A stretch of 64,000 nt of DNA from RUG11272 sp045226335 (GCA_045226335.1 JBGVCH010000081.1:42035-106034), one strand, 5' to 3'. Numbered from the stretch's first letter, positions 25,985 through 35,732 are shown. Notes: generated from the letters alone by a model not told the origin. A program made the numbers and translations.

Positions 25985-26704
25985 TCAGCCGAGGGGAAGT
26001 TTTGAAACGATCCCGGCGCGGCGTGGGTATTGCTTTGGGGTTGCCTGGATCTTGGCGATTGGCAGCAGCTGATGATTCCAGTCACGGCCAGGAACGGTCA
26101 CGGGAATCGTGTCCTCCACACGGCCACCCAGAAGATGCGCGGCTCTCCTCCCCTGCCGGAGTTCCTGCTGAAGGCCGGGACCTTTCCAGCACAAAACACG
26201 CCCACCGACGCGGGTGAAGGGGATCAGATACTCCGCCAGCACCGGCAGCGGAGCCACCGCCCGGGCCATGGCCAGATCATACCGCTCACGCATGGCCGGC
26301 ATGCGGGCCGCGTCTTCAGCCCTCGCGTGGATCAGCTCAGCGTTCGTCGTCCCTGTCTTTTCGATCACGGCGGCCAGAAAGTCAAGCCGTTTCTGCTGGC
26401 TGTCCAGCAGGGTCACACGCAGCGAGGGCACAGCCATGGCCAGCGGAAGCCCCGGAAAACCGGCGCCGGTCCCCACGTCGATTGCGCTCCCGTCCACCGG
26501 GATCAGTCCCGAAATCGCCACAGGCAGCAGGCTGTCTTTGAAATGCCGGTCCAGGGTTTCCTCTTCCTCGGTCACCGCGGTCAAATCCATGCGGGTGTTC
26601 CACTCTGTCAGGAGCGACATATAGATCGACAGCTTTTCCGCCAGCGATTCATCGCACGGAATCCCGCAGGTCAGGAGCCGTTCCCGGATCTGTTCCGCTC
26701 TCAT
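25985..26704 (-). CDS. rsmG: 16S rRNA (guanine527-N7)-methyltransferase
   Basis: A 239-residue Rossmann-fold enzyme that methylates G527 of 16S rRNA using SAM. Motif I is AIDVGTGAGFPGLPLA, followed by LLDSQQKRLDFL and the family segment ARAVAPLPVLAEY. The length is right for GidB/RsmG. Its ATG overlaps the stop of the upstream DUF218 gene (ATGA). It is usually near gidA and oriC, so here it has moved into an operon with radC. Confidence 0.95.
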   Translation of the reverse strand: MRAEQIRERLLTCGIPCDESLAEKLSIYMSLLTEWNTRMDLTAVTEEEETLDRHFKDSLLPVAISGLIPVDGSAIDVGTGAGFPGLPLAMAVPSLRVTLLDSQQKRLDFLAAVIEKTGTTNAELIHARAEDAARMPAMRERYDLAMARAVAPLPVLAEYLIPFTRVGGRVLCWKGPGLQQELRQGRRAAHLLGGRVEDTIPVTVPGRDWNHQLLPIAKIQATPKQYPRRAGIVSKLPLG

Positions 26705-27357
26705 GGCTTGTTCTCCGTGATGTCCATGATGTTGAAATTGCTGTTGTGAATCTCAATGTTGAAAACCTTCTCGACCCAGTACTTGATCCAGGCAATGCCT
26801 TCCCTGGCGTGGTTTTTCACCCAGTGGAAGCCGCCGAGGGTCCTGCTGGCCACACCTGTGGCTTCAAAGCCCTCATCCTCCGCGATGGAAATGGCTCTGG
26901 CCAGATGATAGTCGCTGGTGACGATCACCACGCGCTTCACGTCCTTGTCCTTCAGCAGCACGGACGCGTTCTTCAGGTTCTCGCGGGTGTTGTAGGAATA
27001 GGAATCCTTCAGGATCCATTCTTCCGGCACGCCGTGGTCCAGGAGCCATTCATACATGACATCGCCTTCCGGTCGTGGCTCATCGCTGCCCTGCGCGCCG
27101 CACACCACGATCCAGCAGTTGTGATCCTGCCACATCTCAAGGCCCTTCTCAAGCCGCCATTGCAGCTGCAGGTTCGGGGTGCCGTCCGGCTTGACCTGCG
27201 CGCCCAGGACGACCACGGCGTCATAGCTTTCCAGCACCGGCAGATGGTTTTCCCTCCAGATGATCATGCCGATCACCCCCAGATAAAACAGCAGACCCAC
27301 ACAAAAGAGGATCACTCCAACGCGGATTGTGATCTTAAGCCCCTTTTTCATCTTCAT
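26701..27357 (-). CDS. DUF218 (YdcF/SanA-like) membrane protein
   Basis: A 218-residue protein with one N-terminal transmembrane segment (KITIRVGVILFCVGLLFYLG) and an outward DUF218 domain. The core shows AVVVLGAQVKPDGTPN, a second motif around CGAQGSDEPRPEG, and TSDYHLARAISIAE. SanA/YdcF relatives are linked to cell envelope integrity; biochemical function is unclear. It starts with ATGA overlapping the radC stop and ends overlapping rsmG, so the set is tightly coupled. The start at 27357 or the ATG six bases later are both possible. Confidence 0.88.
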   Translation of the reverse strand: MKMKKGLKITIRVGVILFCVGLLFYLGVIGMIIWRENHLPVLESYDAVVVLGAQVKPDGTPNLQLQWRLEKGLEMWQDHNCWIVVCGAQGSDEPRPEGDVMYEWLLDHGVPEEWILKDSYSYNTRENLKNASVLLKDKDVKRVVIVTSDYHLARAISIAEDEGFEATGVASRTLGGFHWVKNHAREGIAWIKYWVEKVFNIEIHNSNFNIMDITENKP

Positions 27358-28067
27358 GATCCTTTTCTTCCCCGCGGCGTCAGCTGGCCGCGCTCCGCCA
27401 TGGAGCACGCGCCCCCGTTGGCCACGATGACATGGTCCAGAAGCCGAATCCCCAGCGCTTCCAGGACCTTATAGACGTGATGGGTTGTCGAGACGTCCTC
27501 CGCGGAGGGTTCGCACAGACCGTCCGGATGGTTGTGACAGAGGATCACGGCCTGCGCGCCAAGGTTCAGCGCCGTCTCGACGATCTGCCTGGGATAGGCA
27601 GCGACCTCCGTGACCGTACCTTCCGCGATCAGACGCCATCCCAGCACGCACCGGTTAGCCCCGAGACAGACGGCATAGAAGTGCTCCGTCCGGTGGCCCA
27701 TCAGAAGCGCCAGGCAGAATGTCCGCGCCGCTTCCGTGGAATCGATGACCGTGCGCTCCTCGGCCAGAGACAGTTCGTAGCGCCTGAAGAGCGGAACGGT
27801 CATGCCGATCAGGGTGGCGGCTTCCTCCCCCACCCCCTTGACCTGCATCAGCTGCTGCGGCGACGCTTCCAGGACCCCCTTCAGGGACCCGAAAGTGTCC
27901 AGCAGGCTATGAGCCAGCGGATTGACATCCCCGCGGGGCCTGGCATAGCAAAGCAGCAATTCCAGCACTTCATGGGGCGCAAAGCCTTCCAGGCCCTCCG
28001 TGCGGAAGCGCTGGCGCAGCCGCTTGCGGTGGCCCTGATGCGCGCTTTTCTCTCTCTGCTCATCCAT
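27354..28067 (-). CDS. radC: RadC family JAB/MPN-domain protein
   Basis: A 237-residue protein with an N-terminal helix-hairpin-helix part (LMQVKGVGEEAATLIGM) and a C-terminal JAMM metalloprotease-like domain (CHNHPDGLCEPSAED, which gives the H-x-H and S-x-x-D metal ligands). The name RadC reflects an early link to DNA repair that was later questioned; the real role is unknown. It overlaps the gene before it by 8 bp and the gene after it by 4 bp. Confidence 0.92.
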   Translation of the reverse strand: MDEQREKSAHQGHRKRLRQRFRTEGLEGFAPHEVLELLLCYARPRGDVNPLAHSLLDTFGSLKGVLEASPQQLMQVKGVGEEAATLIGMTVPLFRRYELSLAEERTVIDSTEAARTFCLALLMGHRTEHFYAVCLGANRCVLGWRLIAEGTVTEVAAYPRQIVETALNLGAQAVILCHNHPDGLCEPSAEDVSTTHHVYKVLEALGIRLLDHVIVANGGACSMAERGQLTPRGRKGS

Positions 28068-28647
28068 TGGCGATCAGTTCCTCCAGCTGTTCGTTGATCT
28101 GGCTGCCGAGACGCCGGACTTCTCCCAGGACGCGGGACCGGCCTTCCGGGGTCAGATACCAGTCATCCGCGTTGACGCCCGGCTCATCCGACGGGCAGAT
28201 CAGCCATTCCGTGTCCGGGAAAGCCGTCTGATAGTACAGCAGCGCCCGCCGGGCATGGAAGGGCCGACAGTTCAGGATGGCTTTTTTCACCTTCAGGCCG
28301 GCGCTGTCACACACCATCCGGGAAAACTTCGCGTTCTCCCAGGTGAAGGTCGCCTTGTCCTCCCGCAAGATGGCTTTCTGCGGCACGCCCTGCTCGGTCA
28401 GGACATGGCACATCCATTCCCACTCGGACCGGAACCGCGGGTCCTTGAAAGCCTCCTGGCCGTAGCTGTGCCATCCGCTGGGAACGATGACGGGCGCGAA
28501 GCCGCGGTGATAAAGCTCGGCCGCGTGGAGGATATGCGCGGTCTTCGAAGACCCGGGGATGAAGATCGCGTCCGCCTTGGCCGGTTCATCGACCACGAAG
28601 ACAAGTTCATTCACAGCCTGAAAAAAGCGAGAGACTTCCCGGTTCAT
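28060..28647 (-). CDS. DUF218 (YdcF-like) protein, soluble
   Basis: A 195-residue DUF218 protein that, unlike the one at 26701-27357, lacks a transmembrane segment. Marks are ADAIFIPGSSKTAHILHAAEL, TWENAKFSRMV and ILNCRPFHARRALLYYQ. It is the first gene of the DUF218-radC-DUF218-rsmG set. GGGAGG precedes ATG 28647. No promoter fits between this start and the terminator hairpin at 28661-28698, so expression probably depends on readthrough or on a promoter inside the SPFH gene. Confidence 0.87.
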   Translation of the reverse strand: MNREVSRFFQAVNELVFVVDEPAKADAIFIPGSSKTAHILHAAELYHRGFAPVIVPSGWHSYGQEAFKDPRFRSEWEWMCHVLTEQGVPQKAILREDKATFTWENAKFSRMVCDSAGLKVKKAILNCRPFHARRALLYYQTAFPDTEWLICPSDEPGVNADDWYLTPEGRSRVLGEVRRLGSQINEQLEELIANG

Positions 28648-28660
28648 GCAAACCTCCCAG

Positions 28661-28698
28661 GAAGAAAATCAGGGCATCGACCCGCAAGCCGATGCCCT
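28661..28698 (-). terminator. Terminator (or attenuator) between the SPFH gene and the radC operon
   Basis: AGGGCATCG and CGATGCCCT form a perfect 9-bp stem with a 10-base loop; the minus strand then reads GATTTTCTTC. It ends within about 14 bases of the next start codon. Confidence 0.75.
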
Positions 28699-28712
28699 TG
28701 GATGGTGTTGGA

Positions 28713-29753
28713 TCACAGCTTCTGCCCGCAGTTGGCGCAGAACTTGGCGTCCGCGGCCACCGGATTCCCGCAGGCGGGACAAGTCTTCCCGGCGACGGCA
28801 AGGCTCGCGCCGCAGTTGGGGCAGAACTTCGAACCGGCCGCGACACCCTGGCCGCACTTGGGGCAATAGGCGGCTGCCGCGGCCTGGGGAGCCTGCGAAC
28901 CCGCGGCGGTGCTGCCCATCACCTGGCTCAGCACAGCGCCGATCCCCATGCCGACACCGGCGCCGGCCAGGCCGCCCTCGTTGTTGGCGCCTTCACGGAT
29001 GGCTTCCGCGGCCTGATACTTCGTGTACTTGTCGAGGTCGCCCACCACACCCATGGAGGTCCTGCGGTCCAGGGCCTTTTCCACTTCCTCGGGCAGGGAG
29101 ACGTTCTCGATGACGAAGCTGGTCAGGGTCAAACCCAGGGGGGCCAGCTTGGGATTGATGGCGGCCAGCGCGTAATTGCTCAGTTCCTCATAGTTAGCGG
29201 CGATGTCCAGGGCCGGGATCTTGCTCTCCGCGATGGCGTCGCTGAGGGAAGACACGGCGACCCGCTTGATCTGGCCTTCCACATCGCTGACGGTATAGGT
29301 CTTGGCGGTGCCGAAGCATTCCTTCAGGAAGGCCACCGGATCGGAAACCCGGAAGGCGTAGCTGCCAAAGGCACGGATCCGGATCATGCCGAACTCCGCG
29401 TCGCGCATCATCACGGGGTTCTGTGTTCCCCACTTGCAATCCAGGAACTGCTTGGTGTTGATGAAGTACACATCAGACTTGAAGGGGCTGTTGAAGCCGA
29501 ACTTCCAGCTCTTCAGCTTGGTCAGGATGGGCATGTTGGAGGTGGAGAGCTCATAGCGGCCGGGGTTGAAGACATCCGCCAGCTGTCCCTCGTTGACAAA
29601 GATCGCGACCTGGCTCTCCCGCACGGTGAGCTGGGCGCCCATCATGATCTCTTTGCCGTTCATGTCGTACTTGTGTACGATGGTGTTGTTGGTCGAATCC
29701 GTCCACTCGATGACGTCGATGGTTTGACTCCGCAGCAGATCCAGAATACCCAT
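28713..29753 (-). CDS. SPFH-domain protein with C-terminal double zinc ribbon (YdjI-like)
   Basis: A 346-residue cytoplasmic protein. The N-terminal 240 residues form an SPFH / virion-core-like domain (VRESQVAIFVNEGQLADVF, GMIRIRAFGSYAFRVSDP, LTLTSFVIENVSLP). A Gly/Ala-rich linker leads to three CxxC pairs (YCPKCGQG, FCPNCGAS, TCPACGNP) and a fourth at the end (FCANCGQ), giving two zinc ribbons. Bacillus YdjI, of the same build, helps recruit phage-shock type PspA partners to membranes. The upstream gene, 30 bp away, is the degenerate receiver protein, and they are likely cotranscribed. Confidence 0.9.
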   Translation of the reverse strand: MGILDLLRSQTIDVIEWTDSTNNTIVHKYDMNGKEIMMGAQLTVRESQVAIFVNEGQLADVFNPGRYELSTSNMPILTKLKSWKFGFNSPFKSDVYFINTKQFLDCKWGTQNPVMMRDAEFGMIRIRAFGSYAFRVSDPVAFLKECFGTAKTYTVSDVEGQIKRVAVSSLSDAIAESKIPALDIAANYEELSNYALAAINPKLAPLGLTLTSFVIENVSLPEEVEKALDRRTSMGVVGDLDKYTKYQAAEAIREGANNEGGLAGAGVGMGIGAVLSQVMGSTAAGSQAPQAAAAAYCPKCGQGVAAGSKFCPNCGASLAVAGKTCPACGNPVAADAKFCANCGQKL

Positions 29754-29783
29754 ACCGAAATCCTCCTTACTGTCTTTGAACGA

Positions 29784-30602
29784 TCACATCTGTGATGAAA
29801 ACACATTTTCAACCAGCCAGATCAGGTTTGGGGCAATGAGGGAAGATGCGATTCGCATGTCGATGCCGAGATAATCCTCCACATGGCGGATGGCGTCCTC
29901 CGTGTGCTCGATCACCATGGATTCGAGTTCGTCGCCCGTGGGGGCTTCATGGTAGAGCATCGGGCAGGCCAGCAGGAAGATCCTCTCGTCCTCCTGGACG
30001 GATACCAGCATCCGCACACCGTTCTTCTCCGCACCGAAGATGTTGCGCATGGCCACTTCCAGCCGGTCCGGGCCGTACTTCCAGTGATCCGCCAGGTAAC
30101 CGTCGGCGTCCGGAAGATCAAACTTCAGCAGGACACAGGGACGGTCCGGATCCATCTTGCTCCGCAGCAGCAGCATGTACCGGCGGATCCGCTCCGGATT
30201 CTGCTCCTTGCCGCTGATCACCTTCCGGAAAAACTCGTGCCGCGTCAGCTGCATCATGGCTTCCTCGCTGTACGGGTCATTGGAGTAATCCGCGTGGGTG
30301 CGGCCCAGCAGCATTTCCAGCTCGTTGAGGTCCTTCACCATGTCGTTCAGGTCGGCACTGGCGCGCATGATGGGGCGGAGATGCCAGTGCGGGCAACTCA
30401 TGGCCTCGATCAGCTTTTTCTCTTTCTCTTCCTCCATGGCGATCAGAACCGCGTCGGCATGGTGATGAGTCAGGCTGTCCACCGCTGTGTCAGCGTCAGA
30501 GGCGGTCCTGGGGGTTCTGTAACCGAGGCGATCCCAGTCCGTGATCTTGCTGAAGGCCTGCATGACTTCTGGTTTGTCCGTGGCAAGCAGCAGTTTGAAC
30601 AT
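29784..30602 (-). CDS. Degenerate response-regulator-like protein (pseudo-receiver, no DNA-binding domain)
   Basis: A 272-residue protein whose first 60 residues follow a YesN-type receiver (MFKLLLATDKPEVMQAFSKI, then DWDRLGY). The acidic pocket DDE is TDK, and the phosphoacceptor Asp is Ala55 (ADAVLIAME), so it cannot be phosphorylated in the usual way. The middle and C-terminal parts resemble the linker region of AraC-type response regulators, but the helix-turn-helix end is missing. The start is ATG 30602: GGAGG lies six bases upstream, whereas the ATG at 30608 directly abuts it. It probably senses or binds something by protein contact; the function is unknown. Confidence 0.72.
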   Translation of the reverse strand: MFKLLLATDKPEVMQAFSKITDWDRLGYRTPRTASDADTAVDSLTHHHADAVLIAMEEEKEKKLIEAMSCPHWHLRPIMRASADLNDMVKDLNELEMLLGRTHADYSNDPYSEEAMMQLTRHEFFRKVISGKEQNPERIRRYMLLLRSKMDPDRPCVLLKFDLPDADGYLADHWKYGPDRLEVAMRNIFGAEKNGVRMLVSVQEDERIFLLACPMLYHEAPTGDELESMVIEHTEDAIRHVEDYLGIDMRIASSLIAPNLIWLVENVFSSQM

Positions 30603-30656
30603 TCTCATCCTCCATCCGTCATCGGCTGAACCAGCCGGCAGTTGGGCACAGTGGAC

Positions 30657-30685
30657 AGTATAACGTCTTTTTCAGAAAATTACAA
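30657..30685 (-). promoter_or_regulatory. Promoter for the receiver-like/SPFH unit
   Basis: TTGTAA (30680-30685), a 17-bp spacer and TATACT (30657-30662) on the minus strand. Confidence 0.78.
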
Positions 30686-30715
30686 GACAATTTCACACGA
30701 ATGGCCGAGAGATTG

Positions 30716-31312
30716 TTACGTATTTTGCGTTTGCCCCAGGGCTTCTTCCATGACGGTGAGCAGCTGGTCCCGCCCGGTGCCGTCCTCGCTGGAGAAGCAG
30801 ATCACCTGCCAGGGCTGAACCAGCAGCGCGCGGCAGATGGGCGCGAGATGTTTGAGCCGGGCGCCTCGGCTGATCTTGTCCGCCTTGGTGGCCACCACGG
30901 TGAAGGGGATCCCCATCTGGCGCAGGAAGGTGTTCATCTGGATGTCGTCCTGGGTGGGCTCATGGCGGATATCCACCAGGGCCAGCACATGGCAGAGCTC
31001 ATCGGCCTGCCGGAAATACGCCTGCATCATCTCGCCCCAGCGGGTCTTTTCCTGCTTGTCCACCTTGGCGTAGCCGTAGCCCGGGAGATCGACGAGATGA
31101 AACGCGTCGTTCAGGAGAAAGACATTGATCAGGCGGGTCTTGCCGGGCGTCGCGCTGGTCCTGGCCAGGGCTTTCCGGTTGCAGAGCCGGTTGATGAGGC
31201 TGCTCTTGCCTACATTGCTCTTCCCCACCACGGCGATCTGCCGGAGACCCCGGCCGGGAAAACCGGTATACTTCGGCATGGATGTGACGAAGTCGGCTTT
31301 TTTGATCTCCAT
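30716..31312 (-). CDS. ysxC: Ribosome biogenesis GTPase YsxC/EngB
   Basis: A 198-residue essential GTPase for late assembly of the 50S subunit. G1 is GKSNVGKSSLINRL, G3 is DLPGYGYAKV, and G4 is TKAD, with the TRANS-type insert TSATPGKTRLINVF. ATG 31312 follows GGAGG located at the end of lon, only 4 bp away, so it is translated from the lon transcript as in Bacillus. Confidence 0.97.
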   Translation of the reverse strand: MEIKKADFVTSMPKYTGFPGRGLRQIAVVGKSNVGKSSLINRLCNRKALARTSATPGKTRLINVFLLNDAFHLVDLPGYGYAKVDKQEKTRWGEMMQAYFRQADELCHVLALVDIRHEPTQDDIQMNTFLRQMGIPFTVVATKADKISRGARLKHLAPICRALLVQPWQVICFSSEDGTGRDQLLTVMEEALGQTQNT

Positions 31313-31316
31313 GCCG

Positions 31317-33632
31317 TCAGCCTCCGATCAGGGCGGTGCTCAGCACATCGCCGATCACGTCGGCCTCCACCACGTTGAACACCTTCAGCACGTGCGGCGG
31401 AATGTCCTCCAGATCCTTGTGGTTTTCCCTGGGGATCACCAGCGTGCGGATGCCGGCCCGATAGGCCGCCAGCGCCTTTTCCTTCAGGCCGCCGATGGGC
31501 AGGACCCGGCCGCGGAGCGTGATCTCGCCCGTCATGGCCACGTCCTGGCGCACCGGACGGTTCGTCAGCGCGGAGACCAGCGCTGTCACCATGGTGACGC
31601 CGGCGGACGGCCCGTCCTTCGGTACGGCGCCTTCCGGAACATGGATGTGGATATCCTGGACCTTGTAGAAATCGTCCGGAAGGGCAAATTCTGCTGAGTG
31701 GGCGCGAACCCAGGTCAGGGCGGCCTCCGCGCTCTCTTTCATGACGCTTCCCAGCTGGCCGGTGGTCTGCAGCGCGCCCTTGCCGGGCATCAGCGCGCAT
31801 TCCACTTCCAGCAGCTCGCCGCCCACCTGCGTCCAGGCCAGGCCGTTGACGACGCCGACCCGGGGCTCCTTCTCCGGCTGTTCCCGGATATACCGCACGG
31901 CGCCTAGGTACTCGCGCAGCCGCTCTCCGGTGACGTTGACCTCTTTCACGCCCGTGTCCAGCATGGTGACGGCGCTCTTGCGCACCACCTTGGCCAGGGT
32001 GCGCTCCAGTGTGCGGACACCCGCCTCCCGGGTATAGCCTTCGATCAGCGAGCGGATCACTTTGTCCGACATCTTCACCGTTTTCCGGTCCAGCCCGTGT
32101 GCCTCGATCTGCTTCGGCAGCAGATGGCGCTTGGCGATTTGCAGCTTCTCCTCCTCGGTGTAGGAGGGCACCTCGATGATCTCCATCCGGTCCAGCAGCG
32201 CCGGCGGGATGGTGTCCACCGTGTTGGCGGTGGTGATGAACATGACGCGGCTGAGGTCAAAGGGCAGTTCCATGTAATGATCCCGGAAGGCGCTGTTCTG
32301 CTCGGCGTCCAGCACTTCCAGCATGGCGGAAGCCGGATCGCCCCGGACATCCGCGCCCATCTTGTCGATCTCGTCAAAGAGGAAAACCGGGTTCGATGTG
32401 CCTGCCTGCTTCAGCCCCGAAATGATGCGTCCGGGGATCGCGCCGATGTATGTGCGGCGGTGGCCGCGGATTTCCGCCTCATCCCGCACGCCGCCCAGGG
32501 ACATCTGGACGAACTTGCGGCCCAGGGTCTGGGCGATGGCCCTCACAATGCTGGTCTTGCCAACGCCCGGAGGTCCCACAAAGCAGAGTATCGGCCCCTT
32601 CATGTCTTTCTTCAGTTGAAGGACAGCCAGATACTCGATGATGCGCTCCTTGACCTTTTCCAGGCCGTAGTGATCCTCGGCCAGCACCTTGCGCGCCCGC
32701 TTCAGGTCCAGGTTGTCGGTGGTCTCCTTGCCCCAGGGCAGGTCCAGGATCCACTCCACATACGTGTGGCTGACGCCGATCTCCGGTGTGCCGGGGGCCA
32801 TGTGCGACATGCGCTCCAGTTCCTTCTCGCACTTCTTCCGGGCTTCGTCGTTCAGCGGCGTCTCCTCCATCAGTTTGCGGAGTTCGTCGATCTCGCTGGA
32901 CTCGTCGTCTCCCAGTTCGGTCTGGATCGCGCGGATCTGTTCCCGGAGATAATAGTCTTTCTGGTTCTTCTCGATCTGTTTCTTGACCCGGGCCTGCACC
33001 TGCTTCTCCACGTCGGCCAGCTCCGTCTCCCGGGCCAGCATACCGCAGAGCTTCTCCAGGCGGGCCGCGGTGTTCAGCTCTTCCAGGATCGCCTGACGGT
33101 CCTCGGCGTGCACCAGCACGTTGGCGGCGATGACGTCCGCCAGTTCCGCGGGCTCCTGAAGATTCTGGATGGCCTCAATGGTCTCCTCGCTGACCCGCTG
33201 GCTCACATGGGCCAATTCCCCGAAGAGGTCCTGGGCTGTCCGAACCAGGGCCTGCATCTCAATGCTGTCGGAGGGGGTCTCTTTGACCTGCTGCACACGG
33301 CCCCGCAGCAGCGGCACCGTCTGCGTCAGGCTCTTGAGAACACCCCGGCACTTCCCTTCCGCCAGCACGCGCATGGTGTCCCCGGGAAGGTTCATGACCT
33401 GCCGGATCACGGCCACCGTCCCGACAGTGTAAAGGTCTTCCAGCCCGGGATCTTCCGTGTCCACATTCCGCTGCGCCACCAGAAAAATCTCCTGATCGGA
33501 CAGCATCGCCTGCTCGAGACTCGCGACCGACTTTGGTCTGCCGACGTCGAATGTCAGCATCATATGCGGAAACACAAGGAGCCCGCGAAGGGCCAGAACC
33601 GGCATTCCCGTGGTCTTTTTGTTTGTCGGCAT
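31317..33632 (-). CDS. lon: ATP-dependent protease Lon
   Basis: A 771-residue cytoplasmic AAA+ serine protease that removes damaged and regulatory proteins. The N-domain is residues 10-200 and a coiled coil lies at about 200-280. Walker A is GPPGVGKTS (353-361), Walker B is FLFDEID (418-424), and the Ser-Lys dyad is S676 (PKDGPSAG) and K717 (IGGLKEK). I use the ATG at 33632, which has GGAGG five bases upstream; the ATG at 33644 has no site. It follows clpX and precedes ysxC, the usual Bacillota order. Confidence 0.97.
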   Translation of the reverse strand: MPTNKKTTGMPVLALRGLLVFPHMMLTFDVGRPKSVASLEQAMLSDQEIFLVAQRNVDTEDPGLEDLYTVGTVAVIRQVMNLPGDTMRVLAEGKCRGVLKSLTQTVPLLRGRVQQVKETPSDSIEMQALVRTAQDLFGELAHVSQRVSEETIEAIQNLQEPAELADVIAANVLVHAEDRQAILEELNTAARLEKLCGMLARETELADVEKQVQARVKKQIEKNQKDYYLREQIRAIQTELGDDESSEIDELRKLMEETPLNDEARKKCEKELERMSHMAPGTPEIGVSHTYVEWILDLPWGKETTDNLDLKRARKVLAEDHYGLEKVKERIIEYLAVLQLKKDMKGPILCFVGPPGVGKTSIVRAIAQTLGRKFVQMSLGGVRDEAEIRGHRRTYIGAIPGRIISGLKQAGTSNPVFLFDEIDKMGADVRGDPASAMLEVLDAEQNSAFRDHYMELPFDLSRVMFITTANTVDTIPPALLDRMEIIEVPSYTEEEKLQIAKRHLLPKQIEAHGLDRKTVKMSDKVIRSLIEGYTREAGVRTLERTLAKVVRKSAVTMLDTGVKEVNVTGERLREYLGAVRYIREQPEKEPRVGVVNGLAWTQVGGELLEVECALMPGKGALQTTGQLGSVMKESAEAALTWVRAHSAEFALPDDFYKVQDIHIHVPEGAVPKDGPSAGVTMVTALVSALTNRPVRQDVAMTGEITLRGRVLPIGGLKEKALAAYRAGIRTLVIPRENHKDLEDIPPHVLKVFNVVEADVIGDVLSTALIGG

Positions 33633-33693
33633 GTCTTCCTCCATGCATCCGTGTTGATTCCCGGGGCTGTTTTTTCCTAACGGCTTCCCGGGG

Positions 33694-33731
33694 AAAGAAA
33701 GAGGGCGGGTGAAAGGTTTGCTTCCTCCCGC
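33694..33731 (-). terminator. Possible weak terminator between clpX and lon
   Basis: GCGGG and CCCGC pair around a long loop (an AGG/CCT pairing extends it), followed by the T-rich CCTCTTTCTTTCC. Lon has no visible promoter of its own, so this hairpin may only lower expression. Confidence 0.35.
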
Positions 33732-33744
33732 TTCAATGTGAATC

Positions 33745-35049
33745 TCAGTTGCCGTCCGCCGCGATCGAAAGCTGCTCTTCGGAGACGGGCGATTTGCGGC
33801 GCTTGGGAGCCGTGTCCGCGCGCTCCCCCCGGATCAGTCTCGGCGAGCCGCTGCCGACGGCCTGGCCGTCCACTTCCACCCCGCAGATTTCCGGCATGCT
33901 GGGCAGGTCGAACATGGTGCTCAGCATGACCCGCTCGATGATGGCTCGGAGGCCGCGGGCGCCGGTCTTGCGCTCGATGGCCTCCTTCGCGATAGCAGTC
34001 AGCGCCTCGTCGGTGAAGGTCAGGGAAACACCGTCCAGCCCCAGCAGTTCGCTGTACTGCTTGCAGAGGGCGTTCTTCGGCTCACAGAGAATGCGCTTCA
34101 GCGCGTCCTCGTCCAGCTCGTCCAGCACCGTGACGATGGGCAGGCGGCCCACAAACTCGGGGATCAGGCCATACCGCGTCAGGTCCTCCGGCTGGACTTC
34201 CATGAGGGTCTTCGCGATGGCCGGACTGCGCACCGACTTGACTTCGGCGCCGAACCCCAGGCTCTTTTTCCCGATGCGGTTCTCGATGATGGGCGCGAGC
34301 CCGTCAAAGGCGCCGCCGCAGATGAACAGGATGTTCTCCGTGTTGATCTGGATCATTTCCTGCTGGGGATGCTTGCGGCCTCCCTGGGGCGGAACGGACG
34401 CCACCGTGCCCTCCAGGATCTTGAGCAGCGCCTGCTGAACGCCCTCGCCGCTGACATCCCGGGTGATGGACATGTTCTCGCTTTTGCGGGCGATCTTGTC
34501 GATTTCGTCGATGTAGATGATCCCGCGCTCCGCCAGCCCGATGTCGTAATCCGCTGCCTGTATCAGACGCAGCAGGATGTTCTCCACGTCCTCGCCCACA
34601 TAGCCGGCTTCCGTCAGGGTCGTGGCGTCCGCGATGGCAAAGGGCACGTGCAGGACCTTCGCCAGGTTCTGGGCCAGATACGTCTTGCCGGAACCGGTAG
34701 GACCCAGCAGCAGGATGTTGCTCTTCTGAAGCTCCACCGCGCCTTTCTTGCGCTTGCGACCGATGCGTTTGTAGTGGTTGTAGACCGCCACGCACAGCGC
34801 GCGCTTGGGATCGTCCTGCCCGATGACGTATTCATCCAGCACGGCTTTCATCTCATGGGGCGTGGGAAGGCTCTGGCTCTCCTGCCGCTCTTCCGCGCCG
34901 TCTTCCTCCATGATCATGTTGGCCAGATCCACGCACTCATTGCAGATAAAGACATTCGGACCCGCAATCAGCCGCTGAACCTGCGACTGCGGTTTGCCGC
35001 AGAAGCTGCAGCGGTGAACCGTGCCGCGGTTGATGTTGTTGTTTGCCAT
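33745..35049 (-). CDS. clpX: ATP-dependent Clp protease ATP-binding subunit ClpX
   Basis: A 434-residue AAA+ unfoldase that feeds substrates into ClpP. The zinc-binding domain uses C14, C17, C36 and C39. Walker A is GPTGSGKT, Walker B is IIYIDEIDK, and sensor and arginine-finger segments are in SGEGVQQALLK and FVGRLPIV. The C-terminal tail after about residue 400 is longer and more basic (RKSPVSEEQ) than in many homologues. It lies 20 bp after clpP. Confidence 0.97.
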   Translation of the reverse strand: MANNNINRGTVHRCSFCGKPQSQVQRLIAGPNVFICNECVDLANMIMEEDGAEERQESQSLPTPHEMKAVLDEYVIGQDDPKRALCVAVYNHYKRIGRKRKKGAVELQKSNILLLGPTGSGKTYLAQNLAKVLHVPFAIADATTLTEAGYVGEDVENILLRLIQAADYDIGLAERGIIYIDEIDKIARKSENMSITRDVSGEGVQQALLKILEGTVASVPPQGGRKHPQQEMIQINTENILFICGGAFDGLAPIIENRIGKKSLGFGAEVKSVRSPAIAKTLMEVQPEDLTRYGLIPEFVGRLPIVTVLDELDEDALKRILCEPKNALCKQYSELLGLDGVSLTFTDEALTAIAKEAIERKTGARGLRAIIERVMLSTMFDLPSMPEICGVEVDGQAVGSGSPRLIRGERADTAPKRRKSPVSEEQLSIAADGN

Positions 35050-35069
35050 GTTGCTCCTTTCCAGGCCGC

Positions 35070-35657
<588 letters not shown>

Positions 35658-35732
35658 GGCTGAACCTCCTTTGTCAGTCTGACGGAAAACGGGAAGCCGG
35701 GCAGACACCCGGACTCCCCGAAGTAATGCTGG

